DNA of 64,000 bases from Bradyrhizobium sp. LLZ17 (GTDB lineage Bacteria > Pseudomonadota > Alphaproteobacteria > Rhizobiales > Xanthobacteraceae), in NCBI RefSeq assembly GCF_041200145.1, contig NZ_CP165734.1, positions 744,001 through 808,000 on the forward strand, given 5' to 3'. The notes below the pieces were generated by a model. That model was given only the letters and a program-made list of their open reading frames with translations, did no database searches and was not told the origin of the DNA. Of the stretch, positions 1 to 7,504 are shown piece by piece. A program made the translations under genes and the position numbers. Position 1 is the stretch's first letter; each line of letters starts with the position of its first letter.

Positions 1-91
1 GTTCCTGTATTTCACCGCCGCGGTGTGGTCGAGCCTCGCACTCTGCGCGCTCTACGCCATGGACGGCTATCTCACGCGCTATCTCGCCTGA
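1..91 (+). CDS. C-terminal end of an unidentified, probably membrane protein (partial)
   Basis: Only the last 29 codons are present, read in the frame that ends with TGA at 89-91. They are hydrophobic and aromatic (residues such as LYFTAAVWSSLALCALYAMD), which fits the end of a transmembrane segment followed by a short tail ending RYLA. Too little is left to name a family. The gene is convergent with the dehydrogenase that ends at 138, with about 46 bases between the two stops. Confidence 0.5.
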   Translation, partial: FLYFTAAVWSSLALCALYAMDGYLTRYLA

Positions 92-137
92 GCATCAGGC
101 CTCGCCGAGATCGATTAACCTGAGGCTTCGACCAGCG

Positions 138-1169
138 TCAGAACGTCAGCTGCACTTTCATCGATTGCGCGCGGTCGCTGGCGAGCTCGAAGGCGGCGAC
201 CGCGTGCTCGAACGGCATGGTCGCCGTGATCAGCGGCTTGACGTCGATCAGGCCTTCGCCCATCAGCCGCACGGCGAGCTCGAACTCGGGATCGAAGCGG
301 AAGGTGCCGCGGAGCTGCAGCTCCTTGGCGACGATGGAATTGATCGGCAGCGTCATCTCGCCGCCGAGACCGAGCTGCACCAGCGTTGCACCGGGCCGCA
401 GCACGTCGAGCGCGGTCCGCAGCGCGGCCTGGTTGCCGGAGGCTTCAAACAGGGTGTCGAACACGCCCTTGCCGGTGCGCCAGGGATCGAGTGCAGCGGC
501 AACGCTCCCGACATTGATGGCGTGAGTGGCCCCGAGCTTCCGCGCAACCGCCAGCGGTGCGTCGGCGACATCGGTCACCACGATCTCGGCGGCGCCGCCG
601 AAGCGGGAGACCAGGATCATCAGCGCGCCGATCGGGCCGCAGCCGGTGATCAGGACGCGCTTGCCGAGCAGGGGGCCAGCCTGCTTTCCGGCATGCAGGC
701 AGACCGCGAGCGGCTCGGCGACAGCTGCTTCCGCCAGCGACAGCTTGTCCGCGATCGGCACGGCCTGCGTGGCATCGATCGTCAGAAATTCGCGAAAGCC
801 ACCCTGTACATGGGGAAAGCGCATCGCGCTGCCGAGGAAGCGCATGTCGAGGCACTGGTTGCGCATGCCCTCCCGGCAATGCAGGCACTGGCCGCACGGC
901 TTGCTCGGATTGACCGCGACGCGTGTGCCGGCCTTCACGTTGGTGACGCCGTCCCCCACCGCTTCGACCACGCCGGCGATTTCATGGCCGAGCGCCATCG
1001 GCTGCTGGATGCGCACGACGCCAAAGCCGCCGTGATGATAGTAATGCAGGTCGGAGCCGCAGATACCGCCATTGGCAATCTTGACGCGGACCTCGCCAGG
1101 GCCTGGCGCCGGATCGGGGTAGCTGTCGATCCGCAGGTCTTTCGGTGCGTGGATGACGACGGCGCGCAT
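138..1169 (-). CDS. idnD: L-idonate 5-dehydrogenase-like zinc alcohol dehydrogenase
   Basis: A 343-residue medium-chain dehydrogenase, the usual length of IdnD. The N-terminal GroES-like catalytic domain has the zinc site GGICGSDLHYYHHGG, the GHEIAGVVEAVG loop and a four-cysteine structural zinc lobe (CGQCLHC, then RNQC). The Rossmann half has GCGPIGALM. IdnD oxidises L-idonate to 5-ketogluconate with NAD(P)+. The frame stays open upstream, but the ATG at 1169 begins the conserved MRAVVIHAPKDLRI and lies 26 bases after the upstream SDR gene. It is the last gene of a three-gene operon with a gluconate 5-dehydrogenase-like SDR and an enolase-family dehydratase. That context supports sugar-acid oxidation, but the exact substrate cannot be read from the sequence. 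Confidence 0.85.
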   Translation of the reverse strand: MRAVVIHAPKDLRIDSYPDPAPGPGEVRVKIANGGICGSDLHYYHHGGFGVVRIQQPMALGHEIAGVVEAVGDGVTNVKAGTRVAVNPSKPCGQCLHCREGMRNQCLDMRFLGSAMRFPHVQGGFREFLTIDATQAVPIADKLSLAEAAVAEPLAVCLHAGKQAGPLLGKRVLITGCGPIGALMILVSRFGGAAEIVVTDVADAPLAVARKLGATHAINVGSVAAALDPWRTGKGVFDTLFEASGNQAALRTALDVLRPGATLVQLGLGGEMTLPINSIVAKELQLRGTFRFDPEFELAVRLMGEGLIDVKPLITATMPFEHAVAAFELASDRAQSMKVQLTF

Positions 1170-1195
1170 GGGCTCGTTCCCTCGGAGTTTCGCGA

Positions 1196-1963
1196 TCACA
1201 TCGCGGCGATCATGCCGCCATCGACATAGATGATCTGGCCGTTGACGTAGGTGGAAGCGTCCGACGCGAGAAAGATCGCGGCGCCCACCAGCTCGTCCGG
1301 CCTGCCCCAGCGCTTTGACGGAATGCGGCCCATCAACCAATTGTTGAAGTCGGTGTTGTTGACGAGCGCCTCGTTCATGTCGGTCAGCATGTAGCCGGGG
1401 CCGATCGCGTTGGCCTGGATGCCGTGCTGGGCCCATTCCACCGCCATCGAGCGGGTGAGATTCTTGATGCCGCCCTTGGCCGCGGTGTAGGGCGCGATGG
1501 TAGGACGCGCCAGCTCGCTGCCGAGCGAGCCGATATTGATGATCTTGCCGCGCTTGCGCGGGATCATGCGCTTGGCCGCCTCGCGGCCGATCACGAAGGC
1601 ACTGGTGAGATTGGTCTCGATCACCTTGCGCCACTCGTCGGTGGTGAACTCCACCAGCGGCTTGCGGTGCTGGATGCCGGCATTGTTGACGACGATGTCG
1701 ATTGCAAGTCCGGTCTTGTCGAAGTTTTCGAAGGCGGCGAGGATGGCTGGCTCGTCAGTCACGTTGAAGGCGGCGCCTTCGGCCTGATGCCCGGCAGCGC
1801 GAAATTCGGCCACGGCCTGCTCGACCCGCTTGGGATCGACGCCGTTGATGATCAGTTTCGCACCGGCCTTGGCCATGCCCTCGGCGATGGCGCGGCCAAG
1901 CCCGCGGGAGGAGCCGGTCACGAGCGCGGTGCGGCCGGAAAGATCAAAGAGGGCAGTGCTCAT
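1196..1963 (-). CDS. idnO: Gluconate 5-dehydrogenase-like SDR oxidoreductase
   Basis: A 255-residue classical short-chain dehydrogenase. It has the cofactor motif TGSSRGLG near residue 17, NNAG near 93, the catalytic Ser in INIGSLGSE, and YTAAK with the Tyr and Lys of the active site. The closest known family is gluconate 5-dehydrogenase (IdnO), which interconverts 5-ketogluconate and gluconate. The gene starts 11 bases after the dehydratase stop and is followed after 26 bases by the IdnD-like gene, so the three are co-transcribed. IdnD plus IdnO would turn idonate into gluconate. Paralogues act on other sugar acids, so the assignment is by family. Confidence 0.85.
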   Translation of the reverse strand: MSTALFDLSGRTALVTGSSRGLGRAIAEGMAKAGAKLIINGVDPKRVEQAVAEFRAAGHQAEGAAFNVTDEPAILAAFENFDKTGLAIDIVVNNAGIQHRKPLVEFTTDEWRKVIETNLTSAFVIGREAAKRMIPRKRGKIINIGSLGSELARPTIAPYTAAKGGIKNLTRSMAVEWAQHGIQANAIGPGYMLTDMNEALVNNTDFNNWLMGRIPSKRWGRPDELVGAAIFLASDASTYVNGQIIYVDGGMIAAM

Positions 1964-1974
1964 CTCAAGAATCC

Positions 1975-3174
1975 TTAAGAGTTGGAGCGGCGCACGGTGA
2001 GATCGCTACGATCGAACACCGCGGGCAGCAGATCGACGCCAAGGCCGGGGCCTTCCATCGGGAAGACATAGCCGTCCTTGATCACAGGCATCGTGGTGAC
2101 GAGCTCATTGTACCAGCCCTTGTAGAAGGCGCGCACCGATTCCTGGATCAGCGTATTGGGCTGGCTGAACGACATGTGGATCGCGGCGATGAAGCCGATC
2201 GGGCCGATGCAATCGTGCGGTGCAAAGGGCCGGTGATAGGTCTCGGCCATCGCGGCGATCTTGCGGCCTTCGGTGAGGCCGCCGGTCCAGCACAAATCGG
2301 CCATCACCACGTGCATGGCGTCGCGGTCGAGCATGTCCTTGTAGGGGAAGCGCGACCCCAGCGTTTCGCTGGCGCAGACCCAGACGTCGGTGGAGCGCGC
2401 ATATTCGGCGAGCGCCTGCGGCGAGTTCATCCGGATCGGGTCTTCGTACCAGGTCGGCTTGTAGGGCTCGAGCGCGCGCGCGATCTGCTTTGCCGTCGGC
2501 AGATTCCAGAGCGAATGGAGCTCGACCATGATCTCCATCTTGTCGCCGACCGCTTTGCGGATCTTCTCGAACGGCTCGATTGCCTGCTTCATCTGAGCGG
2601 CGGTGATGTAGAGGCCCTTGTTTTCCTGCGCCGCCGGATCGAACGGCCAGATCTTCATGGCCGAGATGCCGCTTTCCAGCAGGCTTTCGGCCAGCGCATC
2701 GGCGCGGGTCATAAAGGCGTCAAGATCCTCGTAGGGGCCTTCGGAGGCACCGAGATTCCAGTTCGACACCGGGCTGATATTGGTGGAGCGGACATATTGG
2801 GTGCCGGCGCAGGTGTTGTAGATGCGCTGCTTGTCGCGGCAAAGGCCGCCGAGCATCTGGTGCACCGGCTGATTGCAGACTTTGCCGAACAGGTCCCACA
2901 GCGCGATGTCGATCGCCGAGGCAGCGCGGTATTCCACACCGGTGGAGGACTGCGCCATCGGCAGGTTCAGCATGTCGCGATGGATCGCCTCGATGTGCAG
3001 GGGATGGCGGCCGAGCAGGCGGCCCGCAAAGGTGTCGTGGATCTGCGCCTCGACTGCGCCGGCGCCATAGAAGGTCTCGCCGAGACCGATCATGCCCGTA
3101 TCGGTGTGAACGCGGACCCAGATGACGTTGGAAAATTCCTCGGTGCGCAGGGTCTCGATCGACGTGATCTTCAC
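1975..3174 (-). CDS. Mandelate racemase/muconate lactonizing enzyme family sugar-acid dehydratase
   Basis: A 399-residue enolase-superfamily protein with an N-terminal capping domain (about 1-125) and a C-terminal barrel. Metal ligands are visible as the Glu in MVELHSLWN, the Glu in WYEDPI and the Glu in CASETLG. The probable second-strand lysine is in AMKIWPF, and the His of the His-Asp dyad is in APHDCIGPIG. These features match acid-sugar dehydratases, which remove water from aldonic or aldaric acids to give 2-keto-3-deoxy products. This is the first gene of the minus-strand operon, preceded by GGGAGGA. The divergent GntR gene and MFS importer complete a catabolic locus. The substrate is not predictable from sequence alone. 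Confidence 0.82.
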   Translation of the reverse strand: MKITSIETLRTEEFSNVIWVRVHTDTGMIGLGETFYGAGAVEAQIHDTFAGRLLGRHPLHIEAIHRDMLNLPMAQSSTGVEYRAASAIDIALWDLFGKVCNQPVHQMLGGLCRDKQRIYNTCAGTQYVRSTNISPVSNWNLGASEGPYEDLDAFMTRADALAESLLESGISAMKIWPFDPAAQENKGLYITAAQMKQAIEPFEKIRKAVGDKMEIMVELHSLWNLPTAKQIARALEPYKPTWYEDPIRMNSPQALAEYARSTDVWVCASETLGSRFPYKDMLDRDAMHVVMADLCWTGGLTEGRKIAAMAETYHRPFAPHDCIGPIGFIAAIHMSFSQPNTLIQESVRAFYKGWYNELVTTMPVIKDGYVFPMEGPGLGVDLLPAVFDRSDLTVRRSNS

Positions 3175-3266
3175 CGCAACATCCTCCCATCGCCGGCGCG
3201 TTGCGCCCGTCTCGTTGTCATTGTGCGCCGCAATAGCTAGCGGGCCAGCAGACGTCTTACGCTCGC

Positions 3267-3282
3267 TTGTAATATATCACAA
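3267..3282. promoter_or_regulatory. Imperfect palindrome in the dehydratase/GntR intergenic region, candidate GntR operator
   Basis: The 16-base element TTGTAATATATCACAA is a near-perfect inverted repeat with one mismatched pair. It lies about 90 bases upstream of the dehydratase start and about 70 bases before gntR, in the only gap between the divergent units. GntR-family FCD regulators usually bind short palindromes of the GT-N-AC type in such positions. AT-rich DNA is rare here, which strengthens the case. Assignment to this regulator is inference. Confidence 0.5.
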
Positions 3283-3350
3283 CATGTTTTAAGGGTGTCA
3301 CAAATAAGGCGCCGCGCTGCGAAGCGACAGCAGGCGGCCGGGAGGACAAT

Positions 3351-4121
3351 GTGATGGCACGGCGCAAGCGCGCGCTTGAGGTGGTGAGAACGGACCGCGA
3401 CGGCGAGGGCAAGCCGAGCCGACGCAACCGACTCAACTTCTTCGAGCTCGCCTATCAGAAGATCGAGGAGCTGCTCGTCCACTGCGAGCTCAAGCCTGGC
3501 CAGTTCATGACCATGCTGGAACTGCAGCAGATCACCGGCTTCGGCCGCACGCCGGTGCATCACGCCGTCAATCGACTCTCCGCCGACACGCTGATCATCA
3601 TCCGCCCGCGCCATGGCCTGCACATCGCGCCGATCGATCTGGCGCGCGAGCGCATGCTCTTGGGTTTGCGCCGCGACATGGAACGCTTCGTGATCCGCCT
3701 TGCGGCCGATCGCGCCAGCCTCTCGCACCGCAATCAGGCACTGCACATCGAGCGTCTCCTGCGCGAGCGCCGCTCCAGCCTGACCCTGGACGAATTCAAC
3801 AGCATTGACCGCCGCATCGACGCGCTGGTCCTGGATGCGGCGGGCGAGCCTTTCCTTGTGCACACGCTGCGGCCGCTGCACACGCTGTACCGCCGCATCG
3901 GCTACATCCATCACCGCTTCATGCCTGGGCAGGCCGAGCTGTCAGGAACGATTGATCGTCATCTGGCTATTCTCAGGGCGGTCGCCAATCGCCGCGTCGG
4001 CGACGCGGTGAAGGCGAGCGATGCCCTGATCGACTACATGGACCAGATGTTCGAGGGAATGGAGACGGGGATCGATCCGCGTTTGCTGGATTGCAGCATC
4101 GAACCGCTGCTCGGCACGTAA
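3351..4121 (+). CDS. GntR family transcriptional regulator (FCD type)
   Basis: A 256-residue regulator. The winged helix lies at about 25-95, in the stretch from FELAYQKIEELLVHCELKPG through LQQITGFGRTPVHHAVNRL. The C-terminal helical effector domain contains scattered His and Arg residues as in FCD proteins that bind carboxylates. It starts at GTG 3351, or at the adjacent ATG 3354, after a GGGAGGA ribosome site. It is divergent from the sugar-acid operon and is followed after 21 bases by the MFS importer, so it most likely controls both. The ligand is presumably the imported acid or a pathway intermediate. Confidence 0.85.
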   Translation: MMARRKRALEVVRTDRDGEGKPSRRNRLNFFELAYQKIEELLVHCELKPGQFMTMLELQQITGFGRTPVHHAVNRLSADTLIIIRPRHGLHIAPIDLARERMLLGLRRDMERFVIRLAADRASLSHRNQALHIERLLRERRSSLTLDEFNSIDRRIDALVLDAAGEPFLVHTLRPLHTLYRRIGYIHHRFMPGQAELSGTIDRHLAILRAVANRRVGDAVKASDALIDYMDQMFEGMETGIDPRLLDCSIEPLLGT

Positions 4122-4142
4122 AAAGGTTTAGGAGGACCAAAC

Positions 4143-5507
4143 ATGTCAACGATGGCGATGCCACAACCGACCGCGAGCGAAGCCGCGGTCCGCTACCTCA
4201 TTACGAACTACAGTCCCAAGGGCAACAAGGTCGGCTGGCTGATGATGGCCTCGATCCTGGTCGAAGCCTGGGACCTCTATTCCATCGCCTTCGTGCTGAT
4301 CTTCATCAAGGAGCAGTACAATCCCGACCCGCTGATGCTGGGCCTTGCCGCGGCAGGCACGCAGGGCGGCGCCCTGGTGGGCGCGCTGCTCGGCGGCTGG
4401 CTGTCCGACAAGATCGGCCGCCGCGTGATGTTCCTGGTGACGATGGTGATGTTCATCGTGCTCGCCGTGGCGCAGGCCTTCGTGCCCAGCGTCGGCTGGC
4501 TGGTCGTGATCCGCTTCCTGCTTGGGGTTCCCCTCGGTTCCGACATCTCGACCGGCTACACCTACATCATGGAATCCATGGCCAAGGGTGAGCGCGAGGT
4601 CATGGGCAACCGCTGGCAGTTCATGTTCGCCGTGGGCGAGGTGCTCACCATCGGCGTCATCGTGATCTTCCTGCTGCTCGACATCCAGCACGAGATGCTG
4701 TGGCGGGTGACGCTCGGCCTCGGCGCGGTGCCGGCGCTGATCATCCTGATCATGCGCCACGACGTGCCGGAAACCGCGGTCTGGCTGGTGCAGAAGGGAC
4801 GCTTCCGCGAGGCCAAGATGGTGGCGCGCGAGATGTTCAACGATGATCTGGCGATGCTGCCGGACCGGGATGTGGTGGTGCCGAAGGTCAGCACCCGCGC
4901 CTTCCTCGCCGATCTCAAGAAGGATCCGATCCGCTGGCGCGCCACGATCTACGGCTGGATCGCCTGCTTCGCGCAAGGCAGCGAGTTCTCGACGTTCGCG
5001 TTCTACCTGCCGGTGCTGTTCGTGATGGTCGGCGTGTCGAGCGTGCTCGGCAACAATTTGGTGACGATGGCGCTGTTCTGCCTCGCCGCGGTGTCGGGCT
5101 GGGTCGGCCCGCTGCTGACGCCGAAGATCGGCCATCGCGGCATCGCGATCGCCGGATTCGGCATCGTGCTGGCCTCGCTGCTGGTCGCGGCCTTTGCGCT
5201 CTACACCGACAACAAGATGCTGCTGCCGTTCGCGGCCGCCGCGATGCTGTGGGGCCATTACTGGGATGCGTCGAACTGCATGACGATCCCGACCATGGTC
5301 GCGAAGCCGAAATATCGCGGCACGGCGAGCGGCTTCGCCTACATGTTCGTGAAACTGCCGTCGTTCCTGGCGATCTTCCTGTTCCCGTCGCTGTTCGCCG
5401 CGATCGGGCAGGCTGGTGCCACGTTGTTCGTCGCGATCTTCCCGCTGATCGGATTGCTCGCCGCAATCTTCATCCTGCCGGAAGTCTACGGCTACGAGAA
5501 CGACTAA
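4143..5507 (+). CDS. MFS transporter, sugar-acid/metabolite symporter type
   Basis: A 454-residue inner-membrane transporter of the major facilitator superfamily with about 12 hydrophobic segments. The loop 2-3 signature GGWLSDKIGRRVMF is clear near residue 90, and a second copy of the loop is degenerate. An AGGAGG ribosome site precedes the ATG, and the gene follows gntR by 21 bases. Its place beside a dehydratase and two dehydrogenases suggests it imports their acid substrate by proton symport. The subfamily resembles metabolite:H+ symporters, but a substrate cannot be deduced. Confidence 0.85.
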   Translation: MSTMAMPQPTASEAAVRYLITNYSPKGNKVGWLMMASILVEAWDLYSIAFVLIFIKEQYNPDPLMLGLAAAGTQGGALVGALLGGWLSDKIGRRVMFLVTMVMFIVLAVAQAFVPSVGWLVVIRFLLGVPLGSDISTGYTYIMESMAKGEREVMGNRWQFMFAVGEVLTIGVIVIFLLLDIQHEMLWRVTLGLGAVPALIILIMRHDVPETAVWLVQKGRFREAKMVAREMFNDDLAMLPDRDVVVPKVSTRAFLADLKKDPIRWRATIYGWIACFAQGSEFSTFAFYLPVLFVMVGVSSVLGNNLVTMALFCLAAVSGWVGPLLTPKIGHRGIAIAGFGIVLASLLVAAFALYTDNKMLLPFAAAAMLWGHYWDASNCMTIPTMVAKPKYRGTASGFAYMFVKLPSFLAIFLFPSLFAAIGQAGATLFVAIFPLIGLLAAIFILPEVYGYEND

Positions 5508-5515
5508 GAAGCACG

Positions 5516-6766
5516 CTACCTGATCGCGGCCGCGAGCGCCGCGATCAGGGCGGGCGGCGTCACCAGCATGCCGAGCTTCAGGAATGGCCAGGCGCCGACC
5601 TCGATCTTTTCCCGGCGCAGCGCGACGAGCCAGAGGATGGTCGCGAGCGAGCCGGTCACCGACAAATTGGGTCCGAGATCGACACCGATCAGGATCGCGC
5701 TGACGACAGCCCCTGGCAGATGATCGCTGGCGGCAACCGAGCCTGCGACGAGGCCAACCGGCAGGTTATTGGCAATGTTGGTGGCGACTGCCGTCGCAAT
5801 GCCCACGCTCCAGGCGGCTTGTGGGATTGATTGCGCGACCGCCTCGTGCAGCAGCGCGCTGAGCTGTCCGATGACGCCGGTCTTCACCAGGGCTTCCACC
5901 ATCACGAAGAGCCCGCCGACCAGCGGTAGCACGCTCCAGGAGACGCCCCGCAGCACAGGCAGGGGCGACTGCCAGTTGAACAGGAGCACGATCGCGGCGG
6001 TGATCACGCCGCAGACGAAGGTCGGCAGCCCGAGCGGCTTGTCGAGCGCGGAGGCCGTGACCAGCACGACGCCGATGGCCACGATGCCTGCCGCCGTCAG
6101 CCTGCCGCCGCGACCGAGTTTTGGATGCGGTACCTTGCGCGCAATGGTCTCCTCCTTCAACGCGCGGTGCTGGGTCAGGCGCAGCACGACATAAGTGAGC
6201 AGGATCGAGGCCGCCGAGGGCAGGGCGAACAGGCGCAACCATTCGGTGAGCTGCGGCATGCGCGCGCCGAACACCACGAGATTGGCGGGGTTCGAGATCG
6301 GCAGCACGAAGCTCGCGGCATTGGCGATGAAGGCGCAGACGAACAGATAAGGCAGCGGTTTTGCGCCTGCCGCGCGGGTCGCGGCGAACACGGCCGGCGT
6401 CAGCACGATTGCGGTGGCGTCGTTGGAGAGCAGCACCGTCACGAGCGTGCCGACGAGGTAGATCAGCAGGAACAGCCGCTGCGGCGAGCCGCCGGCATAT
6501 TCCACCGCGAGCGCGGCGAGATAGTCGAACAGGCCCTCGAGCCGGGCGAGCTCGGCGATCAGCATCATGCCGATCAGGAAGAGATAGACGTCGATGCCTT
6601 TCTCGAGTCCCGTCAGCGCATCCTGCCACGGCAACAAGCCGAGCAGCACCAGTGCGGCGGCACCGATAACGGCCCAGATCGCCTCGGGCAAGCGAAACGG
6701 GCGGATGATGACGCCCGCGGTCGCGGCGACGATGATGCTCCAGGCCCAGATGGCGTCATGCGGCAC
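5516..6766 (-). CDS. ArsB/SLC13-type anion permease
   Basis: A 416-residue integral membrane protein with about 11 hydrophobic segments and the ArsB/NhaD-type fold. Diagnostic stretches are LLSNDATAIVLTPA in the first half and ATNIANNLPVGLVAG plus GVDLGPNLSVTGS in the second half, the paired helix-break motifs of the ion-transporter superfamily. In ArsB these regions conduct arsenite or antimonite. No arsR, arsC or acr3 gene is nearby, so an arsenic role is uncertain and another anion is possible. It is convergent with the MFS gene, with 8 bases between the stops. Confidence 0.75.
   Translation of the reverse strand: MPHDAIWAWSIIVAATAGVIIRPFRLPEAIWAVIGAAALVLLGLLPWQDALTGLEKGIDVYLFLIGMMLIAELARLEGLFDYLAALAVEYAGGSPQRLFLLIYLVGTLVTVLLSNDATAIVLTPAVFAATRAAGAKPLPYLFVCAFIANAASFVLPISNPANLVVFGARMPQLTEWLRLFALPSAASILLTYVVLRLTQHRALKEETIARKVPHPKLGRGGRLTAAGIVAIGVVLVTASALDKPLGLPTFVCGVITAAIVLLFNWQSPLPVLRGVSWSVLPLVGGLFVMVEALVKTGVIGQLSALLHEAVAQSIPQAAWSVGIATAVATNIANNLPVGLVAGSVAASDHLPGAVVSAILIGVDLGPNLSVTGSLATILWLVALRREKIEVGAWPFLKLGMLVTPPALIAALAAAIR
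5519..5549. terminator. Perfect 12-bp inverted repeat at the convergent MFS/ArsB junction
   Basis: The arms CCTGATCGCGGC and GCCGCGATCAGG flank a 7-base loop and begin 12 bases after the MFS stop. The element lies inside the 3' end of the ArsB-like gene on the other strand. It has no U tract, so it is a plausible transcript end or stability hairpin for the MFS mRNA rather than a classic intrinsic terminator. Confidence 0.4.
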
Positions 6767-6903
6767 GGTCAGTCCTTGAATGGATTGGGTTCATTCGGCA
6801 GCGATAGCGGAAGCCGCCGCCGCTGTCTTCCCCCGCGGATTCGGGGCGCCATGGGCGACTTGCGTGTCTCAGGCAGGGGATTTCGCGACAGCTTTGTTCC
6901 GCC

Positions 6904-7344
6904 TCAGAATTTCACCGCCAGCAGCACCGCGCCGGCGCCGATCATGGCGATGCCGACCCAGCCTTGCGCGGTCGGGCGCTCGCCGAGAAACGTGAAGGCG
7001 AACATGGCAACCAGCACGACGCTGAGCTTGTCGATCGGCGCTACGAGCGTCGCGGGTCCAAGCTTCAGCGCGCGGAAATAGCACAGCCAAGACGCGCCGG
7101 TCGCAAGCCCCGAGAGCACCAGGAACAGCCAGGTCTTTGACGAGACCGCCGATGGCGCGGCGAACTGCCCGGTGAAAAACAATAAGATCGAGAAAGCGAG
7201 CAGCACCACGATGGTGCGGATGAAGGTCGCAAGGTCCGGGTTAATATTCTCGACGCCGACCTTGGCGAAGATCGCTGTGAGTGCGGCAAAGCAGGCGGAG
7301 AGCAGCGCCCAGGTTTGCCAGGCAGAGAGAAGGGCGGTTTTCAT
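6904..7344 (-). CDS. Half-size EamA/DMT family transporter
   Basis: A 146-residue protein with four to five hydrophobic helices, beginning MKTALLSAWQTWALLSACFA. The helix TLVAPIDKLSVVLVAMFAFTFLGERPT pattern (stem before the conserved GER) is typical of EamA domains. It is one EamA repeat, about half the usual 300 residues, so it would act as a dimer like small multidrug resistance proteins. The frame is open further upstream, but that part lies in a repeat element, so the ATG at 7344 is preferred. The substrate is unknown. Confidence 0.78.
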   Translation of the reverse strand: MKTALLSAWQTWALLSACFAALTAIFAKVGVENINPDLATFIRTIVVLLAFSILLFFTGQFAAPSAVSSKTWLFLVLSGLATGASWLCYFRALKLGPATLVAPIDKLSVVLVAMFAFTFLGERPTAQGWVGIAMIGAGAVLLAVKF

Positions 7345-7386
7345 ATCGTTCAAAAGCCTGTCGGGTTGGGGCGGCGCGCCAGCGCC

Positions 7387-7471
7387 GTCATTGCGAGGAG
7401 CTCTTGCGACGAAGCAATCCAGACTGTCGCCGCCGAACGATTCTGGATTGCTTCGCTGCGCTCGCAATGAC
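7387..7471. repeat. Interspersed palindromic repeat, family A, copy 1
   Basis: The element begins GTCATTGCGAGGAGCTCTTG and ends CTGCGCTCGCAATGAC. The outer ends form an inverted repeat, and both inner parts carry the GAAGCAATCC / GGATTGCTTC core. Three more copies lie at 24849, 28184 and 56830. They are intergenic and can form long hairpins. Translation through them creates spurious peptides such as the upstream extension of the adjacent DMT gene. Confidence 0.85.
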
Positions 7472-7504
7472 GAAGTCTGAGGAGGCGTCTCGCGAACTTC
7501 ACTC

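Noticed and set aside
138..1634. A 498-residue reading that joins the IdnD-like protein to a 150-residue N-terminal extension
   Set aside because: The extra part is an antisense-frame shadow of the SDR gene on the same strand but another frame. The family N-terminus begins at ATG 1169.
6904..7467. Longer DMT transporter starting inside the repeat
   Set aside because: The extra residues come from translation of the family A repeat (text like RAQRSNPESF), a common annotation artefact.
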